This document shows, piece by piece, positions 39,218 through 49,250 of a DNA stretch of 64,000 nt. This DNA is from Gammaproteobacteria bacterium (GTDB lineage Bacteria > Pseudomonadota > Gammaproteobacteria > Pseudomonadales > Azotimanducaceae): contig JAPOTD010000007.1 in NCBI GenBank assembly GCA_026709365.1, positions 17,777 to 81,776 on the forward strand, written 5' to 3'. Made by a program: the position numbers and the translations under genes. The notes beneath the pieces were generated by a model. The model worked only from the letters and a program-made list of their open reading frames with translations. It was not told where the DNA came from and searched no databases. Within the stretch, counting starts at the first letter, position 1, and every line of letters starts with the position of its first letter.

Positions 39218-41681
39218 AGCTTCGCCTTCCCCAAGTATTGGACTTTACCGATCAGGCGTTACCAGCCCCGAGCGTCTGCGCCAAACCAGTGTCGGGCGAA
39301 AGCACCTGCTGGACAACACCCTCGAATCCGTGCGCGGCTCGTTGATCAGAAGTTCCAAACACCACATGCTGTTCATTGGCCCACGCGGGATCGGCAAAAC
39401 CCACCTGCTTTCACATATTGAAGATGCCATCCAATCGAACGAATCGCTAAACGCACATGCGGTAGTAGTTCGATTTCCTGAAGAGTCGAACCAGATACTG
39501 TCCTTTACCGATTTTCTGATCGGTTTGTGCGGAATTTTAAAGGACGTCCTCCAAGACGAGCCCATATGGACAGAATTGTTCGCCGCAGTGGAAACTGATG
39601 AGGACAACTGCAGGGTCAATGACGTACTGGTGCCTGCGATTCGTGAGCAGAATCGCCAACACGGCCGTACGTTGGTCATCATGCTGGAGAATCTGGGTGA
39701 GATCTTCACCCGGCAAATCCGCAACCAGAGCGATATTGCATCCTTGCGTAAGTTTCTCATCGCCCGCAACGGCTGCCTGCTGTTGGCCACCACGCCGCTG
39801 CACTTCCAAGGCATCACCGATATCGAGCAGCCGTTCTATGATTTTTTCGACGTCCAGATACTGGAAAGCCTGACGTTTGACGAGACCGTTGAAGTTATTC
39901 GACGGAACCTGGAATGGGACGGGCGCGCCAGCATCCTGGACACCCTCAACGAAATGCGTCCCCGGCTGCGAGCCCTGCACCGTATGACGGACGGCAACCC
40001 GCGGCTCACCATGATGCTCTACGAGCTGATCGCCCACGAATCGGTGACTCGTGTGCAGGACCAGTTTCTCCTGCTCCTAGACAGGATTTCCCCGTTCTAT
40101 CAAAGCCGGTTGAACGATCTGCCTCCCAGTCAGCGGGCATTGCTGGAATGTCTGGCCCGCATGCGCGACCAAGACAAAACGCCAGCAACTATCGCAGCGC
40201 GAATGCGTATGAGTCAGCAAGAGACTTCCTCGCTGCTCAAGCGCCTTTCCAATGCCCACTACCTGTGCGCGACCGAGAATCCAAAGGACAAGCGATCTCG
40301 TCTATACAGGATTCGTGAGGGGTTTTTCGATATCTGGTTGGCGATGAATCTGTCACGCAGCTCCCGTAAGCGCATTCCAGTTCTGCTGGAGTTCTTCAGC
40401 CTATTCTACCCGAGCCTTGATGCACGGGAAGAAAAGCGAAGGCAATTGCGGGCGAAGTTGGCTGAAGGGGGAAGCGCTGATGCGGAAAAAACGCTCGACT
40501 ATCTCAGTGAAGTGGGGAGCGACAAGGAGAGAGCGAGCGCGAAATTTGACATAGCCAAAACCTTCGCCAGCTTAGGTGTCACGGACCTAGCTGCCCAATA
40601 CTTGCTCGAAGCAGCGCCTCTGGCGAGGGATGGCGTGAGCCGAGCTGTCGCTCGCATTGTGACCAATAATCAGTCTGCTCCTGACTACTTATCTGAAATC
40701 GAGGAAATGATCGAATGCTGGGAACTGCACCGAAGCGGTCAACTCGAAGCCTTTTCACAGCGAGTTAAGGAAATCGGGAGCGGGCTGACGCTCCAGACAT
40801 TTTCGGAGGCCAAGCTAGTTTTCCTGCAAGAAACGCTTGAGGACATGGACGATCCCGATGAGCGTATTAGACAACGTCTGAGAATTGCTATCCTATTGGA
40901 GAGTCTTGCACGGTGGAATGAGGCGGAGACACAGGTGCAAACCGCGCTGGATGAGGCGAAGTCACTTGCCAATGCGGAACTTGTCGCATCAGCATGGAGT
41001 CACTTGACGCTTCTGCTATATCAAACCAATCGAATCGAGCAAGCTGAACAATTGATGCGGCAAGCGCTGAAATCGAGTAGGGTTAACTTGGGTGACGGAC
41101 ACCCAGCCGTAGCAAGCATCTCGAACAACTTTGCTGCGCTGCTGAGTGAAACAAACCGTATCAAAGACGCGGAGATTCTGATGCGGCAAGTACTGGACAT
41201 CGACAAGGCTGCATTGAGCGACCGGCACCCCACCTTGGCTGTCCACTTGAACAACTTGGCGACGATACTGCTGAAGGACCCCAGCCGCTTCAACGAAGCC
41301 GAGAGACTGTTGCGGCAAGCACTGGAAGTCGGCAAGGCCACATGCGAGGGCCAAAACCCGGCCACGGCAGTTCACCTGAACAACCTGGCAGCATTGCTAC
41401 GCAATGCTAAACGCTTCCAGGAAGCTGAGGAAGCGATGCGGCAAGCACTAGCAATCGACGAAGCCATATTCGACGACCAACACCCGGCCCTCGCAACTGA
41501 TTTGAATAACTTGGGCACGCTGCTAAATGACACTGATCGACCTGTGGAGGCAGCATCCCTATTTCAGCGAGCCTTGGAGATTTGTGAATTTATCCATGCG
41601 ACAACGGGAAATAGGCACCCGCACCATGGCTTAGTGAAGGAAAACTGCCTGAAGTCTTCAGCTAAGCTGAGTAGCGACTGA
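39210..41681 (+). CDS. STAND-type ATPase with C-terminal TPR repeats
   Basis: 823 aa. Walker [14 protein letters not shown] (about 55-67), Walker B-like [13 protein letters not shown], and a winged helix ([22 protein letters not shown]) are followed by about 250 residues of kinesin-light-chain-like TPRs (about 555-800; repeated LNNLA/NNLGTLL and [12 protein letters not shown], 42-residue period). This architecture, ATPase plus repeat sensor, is that of signal-transduction NTPases such as Avs-type defence proteins, but no nuclease, TIR or protease effector is seen. It overlaps the interrupted ATPase by 8 bp; the two are probably partners. Confidence 0.75.
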   Translation: MPEASPSPSIGLYRSGVTSPERLRQTSVGRKHLLDNTLESVRGSLIRSSKHHMLFIGPRGIGKTHLLSHIEDAIQSNESLNAHAVVVRFPEESNQILSFTDFLIGLCGILKDVLQDEPIWTELFAAVETDEDNCRVNDVLVPAIREQNRQHGRTLVIMLENLGEIFTRQIRNQSDIASLRKFLIARNGCLLLATTPLHFQGITDIEQPFYDFFDVQILESLTFDETVEVIRRNLEWDGRASILDTLNEMRPRLRALHRMTDGNPRLTMMLYELIAHESVTRVQDQFLLLLDRISPFYQSRLNDLPPSQRALLECLARMRDQDKTPATIAARMRMSQQETSSLLKRLSNAHYLCATENPKDKRSRLYRIREGFFDIWLAMNLSRSSRKRIPVLLEFFSLFYPSLDAREEKRRQLRAKLAEGGSADAEKTLDYLSEVGSDKERASAKFDIAKTFASLGVTDLAAQYLLEAAPLARDGVSRAVARIVTNNQSAPDYLSEIEEMIECWELHRSGQLEAFSQRVKEIGSGLTLQTFSEAKLVFLQETLEDMDDPDERIRQRLRIAILLESLARWNEAETQVQTALDEAKSLANAELVASAWSHLTLLLYQTNRIEQAEQLMRQALKSSRVNLGDGHPAVASISNNFAALLSETNRIKDAEILMRQVLDIDKAALSDRHPTLAVHLNNLATILLKDPSRFNEAERLLRQALEVGKATCEGQNPATAVHLNNLAALLRNAKRFQEAEEAMRQALAIDEAIFDDQHPALATDLNNLGTLLNDTDRPVEAASLFQRALEICEFIHATTGNRHPHHGLVKENCLKSSAKLSSD

Positions 41682-41695
41682 GGAAACCCAATCTC

Positions 41696-42688
41696 GTGCC
41701 AATCAAACTAGCCGTTCTGGACTTGGTGCCCATCGTTGAGGGCGGCGATGCGGCCCAGGCGTTGGCCAACGCCTTGGATCTCGCCCAGCACGCCGAAAGT
41801 TGGGGCTTCGGGCGCTATTGGGTGGCGGAGCACCACAACATGCGCGGCATCGCCAGCGCCGCCACCGCAGTGGTCATCGGCCACATCGCCGGCGGGACCT
41901 CCGCCATCCGCGTGGGCGCAGGCGGCGTAATGCTGCCAAACCATGCGCCGCTGGTCATCGCCGAGCAGTTCGGCACCTTGGAATCCCTGCATCCTGGGCG
42001 GATCGACCTCGGCATCGGCCGAGCGCCGGGCACCGATCAGGTCACCGCCCATGCGCTGCGGCGGACCTTGGCCGGGGACATCAACGAGTTTCCCCGGGAC
42101 GTGATGGAACTGCGGGACTACTTCGCCGAGGCCGGCCCCCAGCGGCAGGTTTGCGCGGTGCCCGGAGAGGGGCTCCGGGTGCCGCTGTGGATTCTGGGCT
42201 CCAGCCTCTACGGCGCCCAGCTGGCGGCCCTGCTGGGGCTGCCCTACGCCTTCGCTTCCCACTTTGCGCCAGCCGCGCTCGACCAGGCGCTGGCCACCTA
42301 CCGTGAGCACTTCGTGGCTTCCCCGCAACTGGACGCGCCCTACGTCATGGCGGCATTCAACATGTTTGCGGCCGATACCGAGGACGAGGCCCGGCTGCTG
42401 CGCACCTCCTCCCAACAGTCGTTCCTCAAGCTGCGCACCGGCAATCCCGGCCCGCTGCCGCCGCCCAAGGCGGATTTCGAGGCGACGCTGGGCGCCGCCG
42501 AACGCCACCTGCTCGGCCAGATCACCGCCTGCTCGGCGGTCGGCAACCCGGACCAGGCGCACGAGCAGCTCAGATCGTTTGTCCAGCGCACCAAAGCGGA
42601 CGAGGTCATCCTCTCCGCCCACATCTACGACCACGCCGCCCGCCTGCGCGCCTACGAAATCGCGGCGGCGATTGGGGCTGACCTCTAA
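41696..42688 (+). CDS. Luciferase-like (LLM class) flavin-dependent monooxygenase
   Basis: 330 aa, GTG start 14 bp after the TPR-ATPase stop. [23 protein letters not shown] and the FMN-binding [28 protein letters not shown], followed by [16 protein letters not shown], are typical of MsnO8-type LLM oxidoreductases. Substrate unknown. Its high G+C suggests it marks the return to native sequence at the edge of the accessory region. Confidence 0.88.
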   Translation: MPIKLAVLDLVPIVEGGDAAQALANALDLAQHAESWGFGRYWVAEHHNMRGIASAATAVVIGHIAGGTSAIRVGAGGVMLPNHAPLVIAEQFGTLESLHPGRIDLGIGRAPGTDQVTAHALRRTLAGDINEFPRDVMELRDYFAEAGPQRQVCAVPGEGLRVPLWILGSSLYGAQLAALLGLPYAFASHFAPAALDQALATYREHFVASPQLDAPYVMAAFNMFAADTEDEARLLRTSSQQSFLKLRTGNPGPLPPPKADFEATLGAAERHLLGQITACSAVGNPDQAHEQLRSFVQRTKADEVILSAHIYDHAARLRAYEIAAAIGADL

Positions 42689-42810
42689 TCCGCCTCGCCG
42701 CCCGCACCGCGGCGTTCGGTTCGAGTTCGAAAAACCGGCGGAACTGCCCCAGTCGTCGCTGGGCGCTGAGTTTGGCGACAGCGAAGCTCCATCAACGAAC
42801 CCGCGCAGCG

Positions 42811-42967
42811 GGCAGTGGCTCAATTTAACTTTGGCTGGGCTTGAGCGGCTGGCGCTCCGGCGAGCGCCACTGCGAGGGCAAGATGCCCGCTTCGGGGCGA
42901 GACCCCCGCTTCAGGCGTCTTGCCCTCGACCGAATCACGACGACGTGGGTCAAACTGAGCCACTACC
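42811..42967. mobile_element. MITE-like element, copy B (decayed)
   Basis: 157 bp whose ends (GGCAGTGGCTCAATTTAACT and GGTCAAACTGAGCCACTACC) are diverged forms of those of the 4921-5100 element. The interior is clearly related (TTGGCTGGGCTTGAGCGGCTGG against the equivalent stretch of copy A) but shortened. No target duplication is visible, so this is an older insertion. The flanks 42689-42810 and 42968-43041 contain nothing else. Confidence 0.85.
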
Positions 42968-43041
42968 CAAGTCGCACGTTCGCTTGCCCCACCAACCAAG
43001 ACCCCGTATTTTGACGGCTCTCTCCGCCAAGGGACGCGACC

Positions 43042-44487
43042 ATGACCGATCCGTTCGCCACCGCCATCGAAGCCGCCGCCGCCATTCGCAACAAGCAAGC
43101 GAGTTCCTTGGAACTCACTGACATGTACATCGAGCGCGTTCGGCGCTACGACAGCCAAACCAACGCAGTGGTCGTGCATGACTTTGAACGCGGCCGGAAG
43201 GCGGCCGAGGCCGCCGACGCGGCGCTGGTGCGCGGGGATGCGACCGGGCCGCTGCACGGGGTGCCCATGACGGTCAAGGAGGCCTTCAACGTCCAAGGGC
43301 TGCCCACCACCTGGGGCATTCCGGAACTGCGCGACAACATCGCCGCCGAGGACGCCGAATACGTCCGCCGCCTGAAGGGCGCCGGCGCGGTGATCTTCGG
43401 CAAGACCAACGTGCCGCTGAATCTGGGCGACTTCCAGAGCTTCAACGACATCTACGGCACCACCAACAACCCTTGGGATCTGACGCGCACCCCAGGCGGC
43501 TCCTCGGGCGGCTCCTCGGCGGCCCTGGCGGCTGGGCTGACCGCCTTGGAGGCGGGCTCGGACATTGGCGGCTCCATCCGCAACCCCGCCCACTACTGCG
43601 GCGTTTACGGCCACAAGCCCACTTGGGGCATCGTCTCCGACGAAGGCCATGCCCTGCCCGAGATGATTGCGCCGGCGGACATCGCGGTAGTGGGCCCCAT
43701 GGCCCGCAGCGCCGAGGACTTGGCGCTGTCCATGGACATCGTGGCGGGCGCGGGCCGCACGGACCGAGCTGGCTGGCAACTGCAACTGCCGCGTCCCGCC
43801 AAGACCAGCCTAAGCGACTTCAAGGTGGCGATCCTGCCCAACCATGACCGCGCCCCGGTGGCGACGGAGATGGCCGATCGGGTGCAGCAGTTGGGCGAGC
43901 GCCTGGCGCGGCTCGGCGCCGTGGTTTCGGACCACGCCTTCCCCGACATTGATGTCAACGCGGCTTTCGAGGCCTATTTGAGCCTGCTGTGGGGCGTGAT
44001 GGCCGCAGGCCTCCCCGAAGACGAGAAGGCGGCGCTCAGGCTCGCCCGCGCTGCGGGGTCGCAGGGCGAGGAGGTACCCGCCTCGTTGGCCCGCTTCGGC
44101 ATTCAGGAGCACGGCGAGTGGCTTAGGTTCAACAACCTGCGCTTCGGCCTGCGCAAGGCTTGGCAGGCGTTCTTTCAGGACTGGGACATTCTCATCTGCC
44201 CCCAAGTGGCCACCGCCGCCTTCCCTCACGACCACGGCGAATACCTGGAGCGTCGGATCACGGTGGACAACCAATCCCAGAACTACTTTCAGCAAGTGTT
44301 CTGGGCGGGAATGATCACCGTGGCGCACTTGCCGAGCACGGTCTTTCCCACCGGGCCATCCACGGCGGGGCTGCCCATCGGCCTGCAGGCGGTGGGTGCG
44401 GAGTTCAACGACTACGCAACCATTGAGTTCGCGAGATTGATGGCCCGGGAGCTGGGCGGCTTCGTCCCGCCGCCCGACTTTCCATAG
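43042..44487 (+). CDS. Amidase-signature family hydrolase
   Basis: 481 aa. The Ser-cisSer-Lys triad is visible: Lys in PMTVKEAFNVQG, and the Gly/Ser-rich TPGGSSGGSSAALAAGLTALEAGSD with IGGSIRNPAHYCGVYGHKPTWG. It hydrolyses amide bonds of an unknown substrate; it lacks features for calling it GatA, and no gatB/gatC is nearby. The stop is two bases from the convergent fhs stop. Confidence 0.88.
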   Translation: MTDPFATAIEAAAAIRNKQASSLELTDMYIERVRRYDSQTNAVVVHDFERGRKAAEAADAALVRGDATGPLHGVPMTVKEAFNVQGLPTTWGIPELRDNIAAEDAEYVRRLKGAGAVIFGKTNVPLNLGDFQSFNDIYGTTNNPWDLTRTPGGSSGGSSAALAAGLTALEAGSDIGGSIRNPAHYCGVYGHKPTWGIVSDEGHALPEMIAPADIAVVGPMARSAEDLALSMDIVAGAGRTDRAGWQLQLPRPAKTSLSDFKVAILPNHDRAPVATEMADRVQQLGERLARLGAVVSDHAFPDIDVNAAFEAYLSLLWGVMAAGLPEDEKAALRLARAAGSQGEEVPASLARFGIQEHGEWLRFNNLRFGLRKAWQAFFQDWDILICPQVATAAFPHDHGEYLERRITVDNQSQNYFQQVFWAGMITVAHLPSTVFPTGPSTAGLPIGLQAVGAEFNDYATIEFARLMARELGGFVPPPDFP

Positions 44488-44489
44488 TC

Positions 44490-46145
44490 TCAGGTGCTTA
44501 AGATGCCGGTGATTTCGCCGGTCGCATCGTCGAGGTCGATGTCCAGGGCATTGGGATGTGAAGGCAGCCCCGGCAAGGTCTTGATGTCTCCCGCCAGCGT
44601 GACGATCTGCCGCGCGCCCGCTTGCACCCGCAAATCGCGAATGGGCAGCGTATGCCCGGTCGGCACGTTCAGCAGTTCCGGCTTGGCGGAAATGGATAGG
44701 TGCGTTTTCGCCATGCACACCGGGTAGTTCCACCCCAGACCGGCATAGCGCGCCGCCGTGGCCTGGGTTCTCGGCGCCCAATCGACCGCGTCCGCCCGAT
44801 AGACGTCCTTGGCCAGACGCTCCACCTTGGCCTGAAGCGACTGATCGTCCGAGTAGAGCAGCTTGACGTCGGCAGAGCCGCTGTTGACGGCTTCCACGCA
44901 GGCGGCGGCCAAGTCGGTCATGCCCGCGCCGCCTTCGGCAAAGCCGTTCGCCTCGGCCACCGCGGCGGCACCTGCGTCGAGCGCCGCCTGCCTGGCCGCT
45001 TGGACCTCATCGCGCCGGTCCGCCGGAAAGCGGTTGATCGCCACCACGGCGGGCAGGCCGTAGAGGCGCACGATGCGGATGGCGTTGGCCAGGTTGGCAG
45101 CGCCCTTGCGCACGGCGGCGACGTTGTGGGAGTCGAGTTCGTTGCGTCGCACGCCGCCGTGCCATTTGAGCCCGCGAATGGTGGCGACCACCACGGCGGC
45201 CGATGGCTGCGGCCCGCCTTGACGGACCTTGATGTCCATGAACTTCTCGAAACCGAGATCGGCGCCAAAACCCGCTTCGGTGACCGTCAGGTCAGCGCTG
45301 TTCACCGCCAAGCGGTCGGCCAGGATGGAGCTGCACCCGTGCGCGATGTTGCCGAACGGGCCCATGTGGACGATGGCCGGCTGCCCTTCCGCGGTTTGCG
45401 CCAGATTGGGCTTCAAGGCATCGCGCAGCAGCGCCATGAGTGCGCCAATGCCGCCAATGTCCCGCGCCCGCACCGGCTCTCGATGCCCGGTCCAGCCGAT
45501 GACGATGTCGCTTAAGCGTTGCCGCAGATCGCCGTAATCCGCGGCCAGCGCCAATATCGCCATGATCTCCGAAGCCGCCGAGATGTCGAACCGAGCTTCC
45601 CGCATCGGCCCGTTGACCCTTCCGCCCAGGCCAGTGGCGATCTGGCGCAGGGCGCGGTCCTCCGCATCCGTGACCCGCCGCCAAGTGATGCCCGCCGCCT
45701 CAAGCCCCGGCACGGCATGCCGATGAACCGCATGGTCGGTCATCGCCGCAAGCAGGTTGTGGGCCGATTGCATGGCGTGAAAGTCGCCGGTGAAGTGGAG
45801 GTTGATGTCCTCCGCCGGCTGCACCGTGGCCCGCCCGCCGCCAGTGCCGCCGCCCTTGTGGCCGAAAACCGGACCCATCGACGGTTGCCGAATGGCCAGC
45901 GCTACGCTCTCGCCAAGGCGACCAAGGCCTTGGGTCAGCCCGACGGCAATCGTGGACTTGCCTTCCCCCAATGGCGTTGGCGTGATGGCGGTAACCACCA
46001 CCAGCTGGCCCGGAACCTTGCGGGCGGGGAAAGCGTCGAGCGGCACCTTCGCCCTGGCCGGCCCCCAGGGTTCCAAGTCGCCGGCTTTGAGCCCAAGTTC
46101 CGCCGCCACGTCCGCAATGGGACGAAGCGCTGTCTTTGTCTTCAT
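44490..46145 (-). CDS. fhs: Formate-tetrahydrofolate ligase
   Basis: 551 aa. ATP-dependent activation of formate to 10-formyl-THF. The P-loop PTPLGEGKSTIAVGL is followed by RQPSMGPVFGHKGGGTGGG and FTGDFHAMQSAHNLL, both family signatures. I chose ATG 46145 (MKTKTALRPIADVAAELGL); the phase is open 43 codons upstream but unlike Fhs there. Divergent from a molybdopterin oxidoreductase, which may link it to formate or one-carbon metabolism. Confidence 0.93.
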   Translation of the reverse strand: MKTKTALRPIADVAAELGLKAGDLEPWGPARAKVPLDAFPARKVPGQLVVVTAITPTPLGEGKSTIAVGLTQGLGRLGESVALAIRQPSMGPVFGHKGGGTGGGRATVQPAEDINLHFTGDFHAMQSAHNLLAAMTDHAVHRHAVPGLEAAGITWRRVTDAEDRALRQIATGLGGRVNGPMREARFDISAASEIMAILALAADYGDLRQRLSDIVIGWTGHREPVRARDIGGIGALMALLRDALKPNLAQTAEGQPAIVHMGPFGNIAHGCSSILADRLAVNSADLTVTEAGFGADLGFEKFMDIKVRQGGPQPSAAVVVATIRGLKWHGGVRRNELDSHNVAAVRKGAANLANAIRIVRLYGLPAVVAINRFPADRRDEVQAARQAALDAGAAAVAEANGFAEGGAGMTDLAAACVEAVNSGSADVKLLYSDDQSLQAKVERLAKDVYRADAVDWAPRTQATAARYAGLGWNYPVCMAKTHLSISAKPELLNVPTGHTLPIRDLRVQAGARQIVTLAGDIKTLPGLPSHPNALDIDLDDATGEITGILST

Positions 46146-46355
46146 GCAGTGTGTCCTTGGCGGGGAAAAACGATGCTTCGCGCCGTCTTGGGGCGAACTG
46201 CCCTCGTTCCGGCGCTGGCCTCCGATTATATGGGAGTTTCGCGCGAGTTGGGCGACGTCGGGGCGGTTGGGCATCGGCCCGTGGCGAGCGGCCGCCCCGC
46301 CCGGCGCAGCCGTTCCGGGGGCCGCCGCGGCGCGGACCGACTCACGATCGGCCCC

Positions 46356-46383
46356 GGTCTGCGGTCTGCGGTCTGCGGTCTGC
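46356..46383. repeat. 7-bp tandem repeat GGTCTGC, four copies
   Basis: GGTCTGC occurs four times without change in the fhs/molybdo-enzyme intergenic region (46146-46570), about 200 bp from either start. Nothing else is recognised in this gap. Typical of replication slippage. Confidence 0.8.
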
Positions 46384-46570
46384 AGTCAAAATTGTGTCCA
46401 TCCTTTAGTGCACAGCGACCCGAAGTCTCGTGCCGAAGTCCCTTCGACACATACCGGCGATGCAGAACGCCAAGGTGGGAATTGCTTGACCGCCACGACT
46501 CGCATCCCCGCCCGGCGTGGCGCTGGGTTAACATCGGTGCTGCCCGATCGCCCAAATCAAGGTTCACCCC

Positions 46571-48757
46571 ATGCCCACGACAACCAAATACTCCATCTGC
46601 ACCATCTGCGACATCGGCTGCCAACTGCGCACGGAAGCGGAGGACGGCAAGGTGCAGCGGGTGCTGGCCCACGACAACCCGATGCTGGCGCGCAACATCT
46701 GCTTCAAGGGGGTGGCCGCGCCGCACATCCACAACCATGAGGATCGGATTCGAGTGCCCCTCAAGCGGGTCGGCGGCCGCGGCGAGGACCGCTGGGAGGA
46801 GATTCCCTACGAACAGGCGATGGACGAAATCGCGACGCGGCTCAAGCAGGTGGTGGACCAGCACGGCCCGGAATCGCTTGCCGTGTCCACCTCGGGCTGG
46901 AACACCCAAACCACCCATGCCACCGATCGGCGCTTCATGAACCTGCTGGGCTCGCCCAACTGGATCAGCGGCGTCGCCCTGTGCGCGGGCAACACGGCGG
47001 CCGTCAACCGCCTGACCTACGGCTGGTTCCCGCAGCCGGACTACGCCAACACCAAGTGCATCGTGCTGTTTGGCCACAACCCCCGCAAGCACTCCTGGAC
47101 GCCGATCTACAACGCCATCAACTCTGCAAGGGCGCAGGGCGCCAAGCTGATCGTTCTGGATCCGCGCGTGTCGGACCAGGCGGAGACCGCCGACCTGCAC
47201 TTGCGCCTGCGGGCCGGCACGGATGCCGCCATGTGCCTCGGCTGGCTGAAGGTCATATTTGATGAAGGCCTGCACGACCGGCAGTTCGTCAAGGACCACT
47301 GCGTTGGATTCGACCAACTGCGCGAACGGGTTGATGAGTATCCGCTGGAGCGTGTGGAAGCCATCACCGGCGTCGATCGCGAACTGATTGCCGAGGCCGC
47401 CCGCCTCTACGCCACGTCGGAGGGCGCGGTGATTCCCTGGACGCCCATTACCGACCAGCAGGTTTCATCGACCTCGGCCATTCGCCTGCACTCGATCCTG
47501 CGCGCCGTCACCGGCAACCTCGATGCCGCGGGCGGCGAAACCTTGGGCGGATTCAACCCGGACTACATCCCGGAGTCGGAAATCGGCCTGCACGAGGCCC
47601 TGCCGGACGAGCAGAAGGCCAAGCAGCTCGGCTATGACGACCATCCGGCCTTCACCTACCGCGTTGCCGAAATGCTCAAGGAACCCACGGAGAAGGTCTG
47701 GGGCTACCCCTACGCGGACATCGTGATGGGTTGCCAAATGGCCAACCCCACCCATGTGTTCCGGGCGATGGCGACCGGGGAGCCTTACCCGGTGAAGGCG
47801 TTCATCACGCTGGGCAACAACACGCTGCTGAGCTATGCCAACCAGCACCTGATCCATCGGGGTTTGATGAATCAGGAGTTGATCGTCGCCCACGAGCTGT
47901 TCATGACGCCCACCGCCATGCTGGCGGACTACGTGCTGCCGGGGGATGCGTTCACCGAGCGCAACCACATCGCCGACACTTGGAGTTGGAGCACCCGGCT
48001 GGCCCTTTCCCAGCAAGTGGTGGAGGCGCCGGAGCAGGCCTCGAGCACCTTCCAGTTCTGGCGCGATCTGGCGGTTCGCTTCGGCTTCGGCAACGAGTTC
48101 CCTTGGGCGACCCTTGAGGACATGCTCGACTACCGGCTGTCCCGGTCGGGCCGAACCTTCGCGGAGTTTGAGCGGGCGGGCTACATGGAAGCGCCGCCGC
48201 CGGAGTTCCACAAGTACCGAAGAACCGGCTTCGCGACGCCCAGCGGCAAGGTGGAGCTCTACTCCAGCGTGTTGGACGACTTGGGCTTCGACCCGCTGCC
48301 CTACTACCGGGAAGGGCCGGCGCCCAGCGAGGAATACCCGTACCGAGTCTTCACCGGCGTTCGGGAGGATGCGTTCTTCCAGACCGGCCAGCGCAACATT
48401 GAGGTGCTGCGCCAGCGCTCGCCCATCCCCAAGATCTTCCTGCATCCCGAAGACGCAAGCCGTGAAGCGCTGGAGGACGGCGATTGGGTCCGCCTCGAAA
48501 CCGCCACCGGCCAGGTCACCGCTGAATTGTCCGTCCAGCCCAGCATGAAGGAAGGGCACCTGCGCGTGCCCCACGGCTGGTGGTACCCGGAACTCCGGGG
48601 CCAGGACAGCCTCGCCGGCGCCTTCATTTCAAGCGATGCCGTCCTCTGCTCGGACGACGACGAGTTTCTGGATGCGGAGCAGGGCGTCCCCCACTTCAAG
48701 GGCTTCCCCGGTCGGATCAGCAAAGCGGAGCGGCCGCAGTCTGTTGGTTCGCTGTAG
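46571..48757 (+). CDS. Molybdopterin oxidoreductase (DMSO reductase/formate dehydrogenase family)
   Basis: 728 aa. An N-terminal [4Fe-4S] site (Cys10, 13, 17 and 44) precedes the molybdo-bis-PGD domains. The likely metal ligand is Cys138 in GVALCAGNTAA. It has no Tat signal, so it is predicted to be cytoplasmic. TPSGKVELYSS and the C-terminal molybdopterin dinucleotide-binding beta barrel (ILRQRSPIPKIFLHP-like region) are intact. Substrate unknown; formate, polysulfide or hydroxylated aromatics are all possible. No small subunit gene accompanies it. Confidence 0.87.
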   Translation: MPTTTKYSICTICDIGCQLRTEAEDGKVQRVLAHDNPMLARNICFKGVAAPHIHNHEDRIRVPLKRVGGRGEDRWEEIPYEQAMDEIATRLKQVVDQHGPESLAVSTSGWNTQTTHATDRRFMNLLGSPNWISGVALCAGNTAAVNRLTYGWFPQPDYANTKCIVLFGHNPRKHSWTPIYNAINSARAQGAKLIVLDPRVSDQAETADLHLRLRAGTDAAMCLGWLKVIFDEGLHDRQFVKDHCVGFDQLRERVDEYPLERVEAITGVDRELIAEAARLYATSEGAVIPWTPITDQQVSSTSAIRLHSILRAVTGNLDAAGGETLGGFNPDYIPESEIGLHEALPDEQKAKQLGYDDHPAFTYRVAEMLKEPTEKVWGYPYADIVMGCQMANPTHVFRAMATGEPYPVKAFITLGNNTLLSYANQHLIHRGLMNQELIVAHELFMTPTAMLADYVLPGDAFTERNHIADTWSWSTRLALSQQVVEAPEQASSTFQFWRDLAVRFGFGNEFPWATLEDMLDYRLSRSGRTFAEFERAGYMEAPPPEFHKYRRTGFATPSGKVELYSSVLDDLGFDPLPYYREGPAPSEEYPYRVFTGVREDAFFQTGQRNIEVLRQRSPIPKIFLHPEDASREALEDGDWVRLETATGQVTAELSVQPSMKEGHLRVPHGWWYPELRGQDSLAGAFISSDAVLCSDDDEFLDAEQGVPHFKGFPGRISKAERPQSVGSL

Positions 48758-48777
48758 TTTGGGCGAGGTCCCCGGAG

Positions 48778-48796
48778 CGAGGGCATCCCGCCCTCG
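48778..48796 (+). terminator. GAGGGC palindrome after the molybdo-enzyme gene
   Basis: CGAGGGC-ATCCC-GCCCTCG, a perfect 7-bp stem with a 5-nt loop 20 bp after the stop. It shares its core with the repeats at 15394 and 17083. A T-rich tail is missing. Confidence 0.5.
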
Positions 48797-48816
48797 ACTT
48801 GAATCAAGGAGGTGCC

Positions 48817-49026
48817 ATGAAAACTCCAAAAGCCCCCGTTCGAGGGAAGCTCGCCGGACACATCGGTGATTCCCGACATCCGCCTTTCGTTCAAAAGACG
48901 TTTCCCATGCGCCTTAGAACTGGATACGACCCCGGGAAGCTGCCTGCCTTGGAAGCGGAGATGGATGCAGAGGCCTCACTTGAAGTGAGTCGTCGGCTAA
49001 TGGACGAACACCGGAAGTCCGGATGA
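48817..49026 (+). CDS. Small hypothetical protein
   Basis: 69 aa with an excellent ribosome site (AAGGAGG six bases upstream of ATG). RGKLAGHIGDSRHPPFVQKTFP is followed by an acidic helix (KLPALEAEMDAEASLEVSRRLMDEH). The size and helix would suit an antitoxin or adaptor, but there is no partner toxin immediately downstream. No family recognised. 49027-49250 holds nothing else. Confidence 0.5.
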   Translation: MKTPKAPVRGKLAGHIGDSRHPPFVQKTFPMRLRTGYDPGKLPALEAEMDAEASLEVSRRLMDEHRKSG

Positions 49027-49250
49027 TTGTCTCGGCGGGAACTGGAGGATTGTTGGCTGGCAACGAACATATCCGACGAGAGCCGCTTGGAGCCGACACT
49101 TAACATCCACAGCGTCCCGCTATTGCCTATGGCACGAGTGTTTGAACAGACCTTTGGCGGCTAGCTTGACGGTCTGCGCGCGATTCGAGACCAAGATCAA
49201 CTGATCATTGACCGCCCCGGTCTAGGTGCCGATCGGTGCGGCGATGGCCG

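Noticed and set aside
46146..46274. N-terminal extension of Fhs, or a tRNA-like piece near PDVAQLAR
   Set aside because: No cloverleaf or CCA end could be formed, and the extension has no similarity to Fhs proteins, which start at MKTKTALRP.
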